The notes beneath the pieces were generated by a model. That model was not told the origin of the DNA, did not search any database, and saw nothing but the letters and a program-made list of their open reading frames with translations. This document shows positions 47,469 to 58,877 of a stretch of 64,000 bases of DNA, one piece after another. Position numbers and translations under genes: made by a program. This stretch comes from Allomyces arbusculus (lineage: Eukaryota > Blastocladiomycota > Blastocladiomycetes > Blastocladiales > Blastocladiaceae): the NCBI GenBank assembly GCA_027604705.1, contig JADHYV010000002.1:62001-126000 (forward strand). The letters are read 5' to 3'. Each line of letters opens with the position of its first letter. The first letter of the stretch is position 1.

Positions 47469-50160
47469 ATGGGGAACACCGACAGCAAAGTCACGTTCCG
47501 CAACGCTGTCGTGCGCCTCCTGCGCGACCAGGTGCGTCTGCGCCGTGCGCATCATCAAGGAGCATGGTCACGGCGTGCGAGGGATGCTGACGACCGTGTC
47601 CTGCTCACCGTGCCAGCCCGTCCCCGAGGCCGACCGAGCTCAGTTTTTCGCGCAGTTTTGGAACCTGCCCTCGAGCGCCGACGACGTCTGGACGCTGCTG
47701 CCGCCGCAGGACCTGCGCCGCCTGCGCGACGACCGGCCCGTGCACTTTGTCCACCTCTGCCACGCCGTCACCGACCAGTTTTTGGTCCTGGCCAACGACA
47801 AGGCATGGACTTCACCCAACGTCGGCGCGTCGGTCGCTTCGTCGCTCGCGTCGTCCGTCTCGTCGCTCGTTGGCGGTGCACGACCCTCCACGACGGCCGG
47901 CACCGGCCAGGGCGTGCCTGCGTTGCCCAAGCACGCACAGCTGCTCAACTGCGTGCGGCTCCTGACGCGCCTGATCGCGTTTGTGTTTGATGCCGCGCAG
48001 CCCGATCTCGAAACCGCGACTTTGCATCGACCTGTCGTCACGGGCCCGCTCTACCGCGCGCTCCTCGACGCGATTCTCTCCCTGCTCTTCCGCGAAGGGT
48101 TCACGCTGTTCCCGGACCCGGCGACAACCATCAATCATATCCCCGCCGACGGCTCGCAAGCGACGCGCGCGCCACCGTCTGCTGACGGTACCGACGATGA
48201 CGACGACCACAATGGTTACCGCATCTGGGAGCGCGGATTGGGCCGCAGCGCGTCGGTGCCTGTCAAGACGAGTGCTGCCGTGACGGCGCACCGCACCGAA
48301 ATGCTGCGACTGTTGCTCGTGCTATGCTCCAAGAGCATGTTCACGCCCGCACCCTCCACATCGACGCCACCCGCGTCCCAGGCCGTGCCGCCCACTACGC
48401 TGCCTGACGCGGCTGCGGTCACCGACGACACGGACCCCTACTTGACGTACCTGACGTGTGAGGTCCCGTCGATCCCCATGGGGCGCGACGTACTGTGCTC
48501 GCTTCTCAACACGGTCACGGCGTGGCAGCCGACGTGGCTGTCGTATGAGGGCGTTGGTGTGCACCCGGCGGGCATGGGCGTGGCTGGTATGGCTGATACG
48601 CTCGTTCTGTTGTCGCTGCACGTCCTGTGCGTGATTTTCACGCGTGTCGATCGACCTGGCACGGAGCACGAACGCAACCAATATGTCGCCCTATTCTCGC
48701 GCATTGCCGATACTCGACCGGTTGCTGAAGCCCTGATTCGACTACTCGCGAGCCGCCGCAAATCGTCGTTGCTCCCAGGCGCCGCACCAGCAGTGCCGTT
48801 CTTCCACGAGATCTTGGTCCTGATTTTCTGCTTCATGCACTGCAACGAGGTATGTTCGTTCCGTTACCGTGATTGTGGAACTGGTGAGTGGTTTACTTGC
48901 TGACGCTATGTTGTTCGTACTCAGAGCTTTTACGACGCCATCGACTCGGCCGACCTCGCCGACCAGCTGATCCCGGAGCTGCTCGACCTGATGACGCGGT
49001 TCAACACGGTGCAGGAAGTGAATCTGCTCCGGATCGCGATCCAGGTCCTGGCGTCGCTGTCGCTCAAGCAGACGCAGCACACGGACGCGATCATTCAGAC
49101 ACTGCACGGGATGATGACGCGGCCGTCCGAGTACGCGGGCCAGTTCTACGAACTGTTTCTCGGCATTTTGCACCGTGCGCTACTCTACCACCCGGTCTCG
49201 CCCGAGGGCGCGCGTGCGATCGTGCAGCTTGCGTGCGTCATGGGCCAGCCGGGGTACATTGCCAAGGGCGAGCATAATTGGAAGCTGGCCGCGGCACTGT
49301 TTGATGAGATTGAGTTGGGGTTAAACCGCGAGGTGCGTACGCTCTTTTTTCAGCTGCTACCGACCCTGGTTGTGGTTTTGAAGATCGCTCGCGATTGACG
49401 ATTGACGACCCGAATAGAGCCGAGCGATGCTCGACCAGGTCATGTCGTACTACCGCGAGCTGTCGCAGTTTGTGTTTGTGCAGCCCGAGCAGCTCGAGTC
49501 GCCGATTGTCGGCAAGGGCAAGGAGAAGAAGCGGTCGCAAGGATGGGAGCCGTCGCACCAATGGGTCCGCTTGTCTTTTTCGACCCAGACAACGCGCAAT
49601 CTTATCCGCTGATATTGCTTCTTCCCCGATAGTTCGCGTCATGGCGTCCGCACATCATGCTCCCACAGCTCGAGCACGTGCTCGTCATGCAGCACGACGG
49701 CCCAAAATCGCTCGAGGACATTGCCGGCGTGCTCATGACCATGCCGAAATCGCCACAACTCGCGGCACCACACCAAGTGCACGCACTGCAGGCCGGGACA
49801 GAGCCGCCGTCGCTCGACGGCAGGTACCACCCGCCAACCGCCGTGCGCGTCTGGCTCGTTGGGTTTGTCTGGGGCGCCTGCTTTTTGCGCCACAAGCCGG
49901 GCGAGCGGTCGGTCGGGCTCTGGCACGGCACGAGCCCGCGTCGGTTCAAGGTCCAGGTTGTCGGGCCGGCGGCTGCGGTTGCGGGAGTCGCGGCGGCGGT
50001 GGCGACGGCAGCGACGACCGCAGGGAATGGGAGGACCGCGGATACAGCGGCGACGGCGGGCGAAGTGGGTGCGGCAGGCGCAGCAGGAGGTGCGAGTCGA
50101 CCCGGGTCAAGCGCAGCGTCGGTGGCGGGCAGTAGGTCGGGGTCGGTGATGGGGCAATAG
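47469..50160 (+). CDS. HID1: HID1-family Golgi/secretory protein
   Basis: Homologue of HID-1, a peripheral protein of the Golgi/TGN needed for dense-core vesicle sorting in animals; its role in fungi is less clear. Five exons (47469-47531, 47617-48849, 48925-49332, 49418-49564, 49633-50160), 792 residues, close to the animal length. The start MGNTDSKVTFRNAVVRLL is the family hallmark, with Gly2 a likely N-myristoylation site. Further matching blocks are FFAQFWNLPSSADDVWTLLP, LLNCVRLLTRLIAFVF, EMLRLLLVLCSKSMF, DVLCSLLNTVTAWQP, FHEILVLIFCF and the C-terminal RVWLVGFVWGACFLR. An Ala/Gly/Ser-rich tail is added. Asp-rich and Thr/Pro-rich insertions are probably disordered. Confidence 0.9.
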
Positions 50161-50530
50161 TCGTTACCCGTCGTGCGTGAAAGGGATACATGAATTCACC
50201 AGTTTTAGTCTGTTTATTGGCGTTGGCATCGACGAGAGGACATCACGTTCAGCATCAGAGCAAAAGGTGGGAAAAGCGGCGGTGGTCGCGCAACCGGTTT
50301 TGTCACAACCGGCGCACCTCATCGCCGATCCGCGCTTTTGGCCGCCAACACTTTCGCACCTCCAACGGCCGGTTGCACACCACTTCACGGCCACTACGGC
50401 TCTTCCCCCATCCAAACCACTCGCTGCATAAGAACAGCACGGCCCACTCGACTTTGATTGACGATATTCGAGCAGCGGTCACGTCCAAGCGCGTCGGAAG
50501 CCCAGCCACGAATCGCGACGAATCTACACT
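50161..50530. other. Intergenic HID1 / FBXO9-like gene
   Basis: 370 bp between tandem genes. Nothing recognised. Confidence 0.3.
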
Positions 50531-52326
50531 ATGGACACGCCGCAAATTCCCGTCACCGAGGACGAGCTCGAGCAATTCCGCAAGCAATGGAAGAACGAGC
50601 TTTCCGTACACGCTCCCCACCCGCCAGCATCGTCGTCGTCGGCTTCGTCGACCGCCAATTCTGCCGTGACCGAGTCGCGTGGGAGGCCTCCGGCCCCGGC
50701 CCCAGTGCACGTATGGAAGGCGTCGCACCATCGGACCATCGGAATCATGCCGTCGGCCGAAGATGACGACGAAGACCGTGAGCCCGACGCGACGGCTGCG
50801 CCCAAGCAACTGCCCGCGCGCGCGAGGTCGTCGAGCAAGAAGCGTGTCGCCAAGCTCGCGAGGTCCAAGTCGCGTCCGCGCGACGCTCTCCCGCACGAGC
50901 TGCCACCGGTTCCGCTCCCCGTGCGCGCGATCGCCCCGCTGTCTGCGAAAGCGGACGCGTCGTCGTCGTCGACGGCGGCTGTGGACAAGCTGACCGATGC
51001 GGTCGCGGCCGTGAGCGTAGCGGACAAGAGCGCACCGCTCGCGCCAGGCGCCGAGGACAAGGCGATGCAGCTCTACCAGCAGGGCATGGTGCGCTCTTTT
51101 TCGACGATTTTTCCGCCCGTCGAGCACCCTCACTCACCTTGTGTTGTGTTGACAGGACCTGGAGCACGAAGGGAACCTCGCTGGGGCACTCAAGGCGTAC
51201 CGCGCGGCCTTCGTACGTTTGCTCGGCACCCATTCGCTTGGATGACGCGAATAGTACGTTTCTGACCTACTCCACGACTTTAGAAAATCGACGCGCACAT
51301 TGACATTCGGTACCAGCGGCACTACGCAGCGTTGCATGGCCTCAAGGCCGGCGCGAGCAGCAAGGATGCCGCTAGCTCGTCGACCAAGGCTGCGACCCCC
51401 GCATCGGCCACCACGGCACCCCTCCCGCCATTCAACGAGTGGCTCGAGCAGATTCGGCGCGAGCCGTGCCCGCTGCAGCCGCGAACCGATTTGCGCCCCA
51501 CCTACATTTCGGTCCTACCCGCCGAGCTGCTCGCGCGCGCCTTCAAGTTTGCGATTGGCGCCGATACGAACGCGTTCTTTGCCCTGTCCCTCGTGTGCAA
51601 AAAGTTTTGCCTGGTCGCGCGCGAACCGACGATTTGGAAGCACTTGTGCTTTCGGCACTACCCACCGGAAAAGGTGCTCGCGGATGCGGCGGCCAAAGAG
51701 GACTGGCTGCAGTATTTCATTCGCGAGCCGCGGATCCGGTTCGATGGCGTCTACATCAGGTACGGTCTTTGTTGCTGGCTCTTTGTTTCGTGACCTGGTT
51801 TCTGACGTCTCCACCTGAAATCAGTCGGTGTATGTACGTGCGCCAAGGGATTTCCGAGTTTGGCTTTAACAACCCGGTGCATCTTGTCGAGTATTTCCGC
51901 TACCTGGTTCGCATCGCGCATTCTTCTCCGCTCTCGTGCCGTCTAACCCACCATTGACACGATGAACAGCGCTTCTTCCGCGACGGCCGTGTCCTGTCCT
52001 ACATGACGACAAGCGAGCCGCGCGACATTGTCAAGCAGTTTACGGAATCGCATTTGGAGTCGCGCAAGGGGTTCATGATGGGCACTTACGTTCAAAACGG
52101 CGCCGTGGTCGACTTGACGCTAACCGACAAGCGGCGTGCGCATAACACGTTCACCAAGACGGTGCAGATCAAGGGCAGCAAGCGCGGCAAGCACAACCGG
52201 CTGCACTGGGTGCACTACTCGTTCACGACCATCAACCATCACGCCGAGCAAGAGATTGTGGAGCTCGACTTGACCGAGTTCCGGCCGTACGTGTTCAGCA
52301 AGGTCAAGAGCTATGGCTCCGCGTAG
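50531..52326 (+). CDS. F-box protein, FBXO9/Hrt3 family
   Basis: Likely substrate receptor of an SCF ubiquitin ligase. Five exons (50531-51088, 51156-51212, 51284-51759, 51825-51906, 51970-52326), 509 residues. After a disordered Ser/Ala-rich N-terminus, a TPR-like helical pair forms only after splicing (KAMQLYQQGM, DLEHEGNLAGALKAYRAAF, KIDAHIDIRYQRHY). The F-box follows (ISVLPAELLARAFKFAIG, LSLVCKKFCLVAREPTIWKH). Then comes the family-specific C-terminal domain: RFDGVYISRCMYVRQG, HLVEYFRYLRFFRDGRVLSY and FRPYVFSKVKSYG. The gene order within the protein and these blocks match animal FBXO9, yeast Hrt3 and fission yeast Pof7. The nature of its substrates cannot be inferred. Confidence 0.9.
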
Positions 52327-52611
52327 GGAGAGAATTGTGAACCGCACGCCACGGGCGGTGCGGACGAGAATAGCGTTTGGCTTGTGCTGCTTCACAGTTT
52401 ATGCCGTTGATTCTTGGTTTGCGCGGCAGTCAGGGCAGTCAGCGTCGTTTCAACGTTGTGATCAAAACATGTGATCGCGTTGGGGCTTTCTCGGCAGGGC
52501 CGGCAGTGTCGGCAATCGGCAGCCCTGCTCTCCCGCAACGTCTTCGCGGCCCATTCGTCCGTTGGATTCTTCTCTCTTTAATTGCTCCAACTTGTCGCCT
52601 TGCACTGCACC

Positions 52612-54085
52612 ATGTCCACTCCCGCTGCCGCGCGCACTGCCGTCACAGCCGCCATGGCCGCCAAGAAGTCAGCCGTTAAGCTCGTAGGCAGCGACATGAG
52701 TCCTTACGTGCACAAGCTGCGCCAGTACTTCAAGTACCGCAACATTGCATTCGAGGATGTACTCGCGACGCCGAAAATCTATGAGACACTTATCCTGCCT
52801 AAGACGCACCTGACCATGATTCCCGTCGTGGTGGAAGACGGGTCCGACCGCGTGCTCCAAGATACCGGGCTCATCATTGACCATTTTGAGGCCAAGCTCG
52901 CGCAGTCGCAGGCCGGGCTGGTGCCGTTGGACCCGCCCGGACCCAAGCAAAAGCTCGTCGCAAACCTGCTCGAATTTGTCTCGGAAGAGTGGATGTTCTT
53001 GGTCGGGTTTGCCGAGCGGTTTGGTCATTTCGAGAACGGTCAAGAGCTCCACCTGCTCCGCGAAATGGCTGCGTCTCGGACGGTCAAGACGACGGGGCTC
53101 GCGGCCCATGACAAGGCGGTGCGGCAGGTATGCAGGAGAAATCGGGCGCAACGAAAAGAATTCATGTTACTTGCATTGAAACTGATGGTCCCACATTTCT
53201 GTCTTGCAGCGTCTCGACGCCGTCTTTCTCAAGGCGCGCCGTCCGTGGGGCGTGACAGAGGAGACAATGCCCATGTTCGACCGTTTCCTCGAGTGGTACC
53301 TTGTGAAGCTCGCTGCGCATTTTGACAACCACGCGTACTTGTTTTCCGACGAGATTCCGTGCCGCGCCGACTTTTCGCTGGCCGGAATGCTCGCGGGCTT
53401 CATTGACCGGTGCGTCTCTGCCGTGCAAGTGATTGACAGATCGCGCTACTCTTTGATTGACGGATCGCTGCAATGCTATACCAGTGACCCGAAACCGTCG
53501 TTTATGCTGCGCACCAAGGCACCGGCGCTACTTCACTACATTGATCGCATGAACCAGCAAGGGCGCGCCCGCTACAAGCAGCCCGAGGCCGTCGTGGCCA
53601 TGGACGGGACCGCACCAGGCCCAGTGCGTATCATGCGCGTGCCTGCCCGGATTGGCCCCGGCTCGTTCTTTGCCAACGACGAGGTGCCCGACACGCTCTA
53701 CCCGCTGCTCGAGCCCATGTTCACGCTCGTGCCGCACATTGAGCAAGGGTACGCGTTCGCGGCCAAGCTTCAGGGCACGCCGGGGCCGCTGCCGCGTCGT
53801 CTCGGCTTTGCCAAATTCACGATCCACGGCGAGCCGGCAGGCTCGCGCATGGCCCAGTCCTACGCGCTATTTGCCTTCTGGCGGATCTGGCGCAACGGCG
53901 CGCAGTTTGACCGGTCGGTGCTGGCCGCGATTGCCGAGCGCGCGGACCCAACGCAACGCGTGGATGGCGACGCGTTTGTGCGCCGCGTTGCGGAGCTCAA
54001 GGATAAGGTGCAGGTGCGCCGCACGGCCAAGAACGAGATTGAGCTAGTGTCGACGTCGGACGCGTCGATTCAAGCCAAGCTGTAA
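52612..54085 (+). CDS. Glutathione S-transferase-fold protein
   Basis: Three exons (52612-53127, 53210-53409, 53485-54085), 438 residues. The N-terminal thioredoxin-like GST domain starts at KLVGSDMSPYVHKLRQYF and includes HLTMIPVVVEDGSDRVLQDT and GLIIDHFEAKL. An all-helical C-terminal domain follows (MFDRFLEWYLVKLAAHFDNH, RADFSLAGMLAGF). A long extra C-terminal part is of unknown role. The second intron (53410-53484, 75 bp) is a multiple of three with no stop, so an unspliced form would also be readable. Splicing gives FIDRDPKPSF, matching the usual helix-to-helix spacing. It resembles the GST_N_3-type fungal/bacterial proteins rather than a classical detoxifying GST. No substrate can be assigned. 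Confidence 0.78.
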
Positions 54086-54495
54086 AATGAAGCTCATAAG
54101 GAGCCATTGCTTATTTGTATACCGCTTTGTGCTGATTAACAAAGATGATAGCTACTGTGCGTTGATCGCATCGTGGTCGAATGAGAACAGATATCACATC
54201 GCGAATGAGGACGGCAAGGGTCCTGGCTCTTGGCAAGACGGTCGCTTTTACCGCGACTTCGTCGTATGAGGACGTTGTTTGCCATGACTGCGAAGCTTTG
54301 TCGGTATTGATGGATTTAGCGAGTCGCCAGGGACGGTGGCAAAAGGTATTGGGTGCCTGTTCCGATTACTGATGCTGCTGTCATGTCGGTGACGATGCAA
54401 ACAGAAGAAACAGATGAACGCCAACGTATGAACAGTGCTGCACACCCAAAATAACCACAAACCCGTCGCGACCCTCCCACATGCATCCCCCGTGT
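54086..54495. other. Intergenic between convergent GST-like gene and SAS10
   Basis: 410 bp between 3' ends, AT-richer. Nothing recognised. Confidence 0.3.
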
Positions 54496-56636
54496 TTACG
54501 TGAGCTTGATGGACCGCGTGAGGTGCGTCTTGATACCCGTAAGTTCGCCCTGGTACCCGCCCTTGAGCTCCGTGGCGACCCGCTTGACCGTCTTGAGCTT
54601 TTTGACCTTCTTCTCGAACTTGCGGCGGTGCTTGAGACGCGGGTTCCGGTCCTCCTTTTTCCTCTTGGGGGTGAGACCCTTGTTCTTGAGAATGTCGTAA
54701 CTTGCCAAACGCTTGCCCGACGACAGATCGTTCATGTCGGCGTCGCCGTCCTCATCGGCAAACGTAACAGACGCGTCCTCGCCGCGTGCGGCCGCCTTGG
54801 CCGCACGACGCGCCGCCTGCTTCTCGAGCTTGGCCTTGCGTGCCTCCTGCAGCGACGAAATGGGCCGGCTCGGATCAACGACGGCCATGTCGATCCCGAC
54901 TGCATTGACCTGGCTGGCGCGCTGCGCCTTGTGTGCAGCATGGCCATCGTCGTCGTCAGAGAAGACGTCGGCGTCCTGCTCGGCCGCGGCGAGTGCCTCC
55001 TTGGACAAGTGCGTGTTGAGCGAATTGGCGGGCTTGCTCGACTTGGGCATGACGTCGGCGTCGGCCGAGGCCTGCTTCTTACTGGCCTTGGAGCTCGACT
55101 GCACCGACTGCACCACCTTTTTGAGCGACTTTTTGCTCGACGTGGCAAACGGCGACGGCGCCGCGGTCCCAACGGCACCGAAATTTGCGTCGCCCGCCGA
55201 CTCGTCAAAGTCGTTGACAGCCTCGATCTTGGCCTTCTTGCTCTTGACCTTCTTGTAGTCGTCCTCGTAGGCAATCTCAATCTCCTTTTTGCGCTTCTTG
55301 CTTGGCTTGGCGGCGGTCGGTGGTGGTGGTGCCGGTGCATCGTCGTCGGAATGCGCGGAACGCGAGCGCTTACCGCTCTTGCCCCTGCCCATGGCCTTGG
55401 CCTTGACGGGTACCAGTGCCGGTGCCTGAGCCTCGTCCACCGACATGTCGTCGTCGTCGCCATCCATGTCCTCCTCCTCGTCCTCCTCCTCATCCTCCTC
55501 GCGCATTTCGCGCTCAATCTCCTTGGTCACGAAATCGAAGTACTCGTCGACCGACATACCGCGCTCCTCCATGTCCTCGAGCGCCGTGACGAGCGGTTCG
55601 AGCCGTGCCGTGAGCCAAGGCTTATCGTTCTCAATCGTTTCAATCGCCTCGACCGACTGCTGCAGGTGCACGAGCACGTCAATCACCGGGTGTTGCTGAA
55701 TCTCGCGCGGCTTCGCGGCGCCCTGCGCGTAGAGCGCCATGTAGTAGGACACGTTGAGCAAGAATCCGAGCACAGCAAAGTACTTGGCTGACAGGTAAGC
55801 GCGTACGGGCGAGTCGGCGGGTTCCAGTTTGAGCGCGAGGTGGTACATAGGCGCAACGGCGTCGCGCAGCTCCTCCATCTTAGCCTGGTAGTCAATAATG
55901 AACTCGAGCAGTTCCGGCGACGTCGTCGCGAGATGCTCGAGAATTTCGTCGCGCGACATGGTCTCACGGGGCCGCTTGCCGAGAATCTGCACCTCGTTGC
56001 CGGATGCAGAGTCAGTCATGACGTCCTCGGTAGCCATGGGCAGCGCCGAGTCGGCGGTCCCGGCAAGCGTCGCAAACGCGCCGTCCAGGAAATCGTCCTC
56101 GTCGAGCTTGGCCAGGCGCGCGCGCTTGATACGCTCGGCCTCCTGCTCTTCGAGCTTGGCCGCCTCGTCGTCGGCAAACGTGTCGTCGGCATTGTAGAAG
56201 GCCTTTGGCCGCGACCCCCACGCGGCCGCGCCCTCATTCTCGTCCTCTTCCTCATCGTCGTCCTCGAAATCGCCGTCAGCGTCGGACACGTCCGAGTCGG
56301 ACGGCAAATCAAGTCCATACACCTGGGTTGGGGCCGCGTCCACGTCGCCCGCGCGGTCTTCGCCGGCAAGCACGTCCTCGTCGTCGCTGCGGTCGTCGAG
56401 GCCAAAGATTTCGTTGCGCTCGTGCGGGTTCACGTAAAACCGCTGCGACTCGTCGTCCGAGTCGACGGGCGCAGCGGGCGCGGAGCGCTTGCTGCCGCGG
56501 TTCTTGCGAGCCTAACCACAATACGCGACACTTGTTAGTTGCGTTGATCATGGCTGGAGGGTGCTGATGAGCCGCCAGTGGCTCAAACGCCAGTTTCCAG
56601 ACCGAGAAAGACGGTGCTGCAAGTTACCTTGCCCAT
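54496..56636 (-). CDS. SAS10: Sas10/Utp3, small-subunit processome component
   Basis: Nucleolar U3 snoRNP/SSU-processome protein for 18S rRNA maturation. Two exons: a 9-nt first exon (56636-56628, MGK) and 56511-54496, 674 residues. Exon 2 begins ARKNRGSKRSAPAAP. It has long acidic stretches (EDDDEEEDENEG), then the Sas10/Utp3/C1D domain (SPELLEFIIDYQAKMEELRD, AKYFAVLGFLLNVSYYMALY, HPVIDVLVHLQQSVEAIETI), a second acidic/basic low-complexity region and the C-terminal Sas10 domain (KRLASYDILKNKGLTPKRKK, EDRNPRLKHRRKFEKKVKKL, GGYQGELTGIKTHLTRSIKL). The C-terminal domain is diagnostic. The first intron (56627-56512, 116 bp) lies three codons after the start. Confidence 0.95.
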
Positions 56637-57295
56637 GTTGTTGTTACTAGTGTGTGTCGCGTCGTCGTCAATGAGGTGTGAGCGGATCAGCTCGACGAGG
56701 GTGGGGCAGACGAACGCGCGCGGATCATTTGAAGGCACGTGCATGGTTGCCGTGCCCCTCCCTCCACCATTGTATCATCTTGCCACCGCTTTCCATGTAT
56801 TTTCCGTCACCCCAAGTCGGCTTTCCAGCAACTTGATCAGCACATCGCCACTTGGCCGGCCAACAACAACGGGGCGGTTGCGGTGTGCGCGTTCGCTTTG
56901 CGGTGCTCTGTGGTCGTCGAACAGCCTTTGAAGGTGCCTGACAGCGGTTCGCCAAGCAATGTTGCGAGCAAGTTGAATTATAACAGGCTTGGGGAACACA
57001 AGCAATCTATCAAAGGGCTTCGTGGACACCAACAAAAGGAGACGAGAGGACTCTGCGGCCCTGGGTCGAGAGCACGCAAGCAAGCGAGCGATCCGGGAGC
57101 AAGAAGATCCAAAACGACAAACATGATTGATACGGCACAACAGAATAAACGAATAGCAAAACCAAAAGGACGGGATAGGAAACGAACAGCACAGGGCAAA
57201 AGCAAAGCGAGCCAGACAAATCCCGACGCCGACATGACAGCGACAATGGCGTCGGCGAGATCAGGTCTCGCAATTATCGGCCGATCAGTCGATGC
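56637..57295. promoter_or_regulatory. Intergenic: SAS10 promoter and septin 3' flank
   Basis: About 660 bp between tandem minus-strand genes. No repeat or RNA gene recognised. Confidence 0.3.
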
Positions 57296-58877
57296 TTACT
57301 CCTCCTTGTGATCGCCGCCGGCCTTGCCCGCGTGCGCCATGAGACGCTCGGTACGGTACCGCTCGTAGAGCTGGCAGCGCGTGAAGCTGCGCAGGCCGGG
57401 GAGCGCAAACTCGAAGAGCAGGTACTTGAGGAAGTGCAGCTCGCAGTGCTCCTCGTCGTCGACGTTGACGCAACCCCAGTGGTACTGTCCGAATGGGAAA
57501 GTGGTGGTAAGATTACCTGAGTAAGTGATCAGCGGCCAGGACAGCGTCCAAACCGTCAAAATAATCGCCACGCACCTGGCGACCAAGAATCTTCTGGCCG
57601 TCAATCTCGAGGTAGTCCGACTGCGCCTTTTGGCCCGGCAACGGGAACTCGGCACCGATGACGGTGTAAGGCAGCGCGTCCTTGAGCTTCTTGATCTCCG
57701 AGACAAACTCCTCCTCCTCCTCATCCTCAATGATGCCATCGCCGTCGAGGTCCGCCGACGCAAAGTCGAGCAGGGGGAGCGTCTCCTGCAGCGTCTTGAG
57801 CAGCGAACTCTTGAGGTTCTCGAGCTGGCGGTTCGTGATGCTGTCGGCGTGCGCGAGCAGCGGAATCACGTTGGCGCGGTTTGCGAGCGTGCGAATGGCC
57901 GACAGATCCACCGGGTGGAACGGAAGCATCGGCGGCAGCAGGTACAAGATCGCGTGCACCATCGTGTCGGCCGACTTGGGGTTACGCTTGACTAGACATC
58001 AAAAGTGCGGTAGTGATCAGTTGCTTAGGCCAGCAGTCGATCAACGACAGCCCAACGGCGCATAGAATGTACCCTTGAGCTCTACATGACGGGAAATCAG
58101 GCGAAGGCGTCAGAACATCCTTGTGACAAAAGAGGGACTGCTGAGTAGTAAACCGTACCCTCAATCAGAGACGTCTCGAACTGCGACTCAATGTAGCCCA
58201 TGACCGTGGCGAGCTCGGTGCCCTGCTCGGCCGAGTACGGGAGTCCGGGCGTGTCGATCAGGGTGAGCGCAATCTTGTGGCCCTGCACGTCGACCTCGAC
58301 CGGGTGGTGGACCTTGATGCGGGTCTCGTTGGAGACGGGCGACGGCGTGGCCTTAGTCGGGTCCACCTTGCCGCTCAGCGCCAGCGACGCCAGCAGCGTG
58401 CGCAGGAACGTCGACTTGCCGACACCCTCACGGCCCTGGAGGTGGCAAACGTGGACAAGGAGTGAGGCGACTGGAGTTGGCGGACGACATGGGAGCTGGA
58501 AGAGAAATTGCACGTACAACGACCTAGAAGCACCGATGGAAGGCGGACAGCGATGGACACCATGCATATCATGGTCAGTTTATGGCGCCAAGACGAATCT
58601 GACGCATTAAGGTCGAAGCGGGCGTGGTGGTCGGGGGTGGCCGTGGTGGCCGGGCAGCGGTTGTTGAGCGGGCAGTGCAGTGACCATGGTGGCGCCACTG
58701 CACACAATCCACATTTGCCGAGCAGACTGCCGACCACGGCACGTAATGACAAGGCTCAATCGCAGCGTGCGCGACGGGCGTTGCCATGCCTTCTCTCCCC
58801 CGAACCACCGCGGGCATGAGAGTGCGGCATACCATGATGTTGAGGGGGGTGGCAATCTTGCGGCGCGAGCGGAACAT
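57296..58877 (-). CDS. Divergent septin with EF-hand-like insertion
   Basis: Filament-forming GTPase of the septin family, 310 residues, without the C-terminal coiled coil. Five exons: 58877-58833, 58518-58523 (6 nt), 58435-58159, 57991-57576, 57484-57296. The microexon GTCGTT joins PLNIM to GREGVGKSTFLRTLL, giving the septin consensus MVVGxxGxGKST. Later motifs: LTLIDTPGLPYS (G3), NPKSADTMVHAILYLLPP, VIPLLAHADSIT (G4, with His replacing the usual Lys of AKAD), and the septin unique element GQKILGRQYHWGCVNV followed by HCELHFLKYLL. Between them an acidic insertion contains the EF-hand-like loop DLDGDGIIEDEE. The last acceptor was chosen because it restores the GRxYxWG motif. The N-terminus is the least certain part; a further upstream exon is possible. 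Confidence 0.85.

Noticed and set aside
57513-57575. Reading on from septin exon 4 into VRGDYFDG with a later donor
   Set aside because: It would place about twelve extra residues between GRQ and YHWG, while splicing at CAG|gtgcgt restores the septin GRxYxWG spacing exactly.
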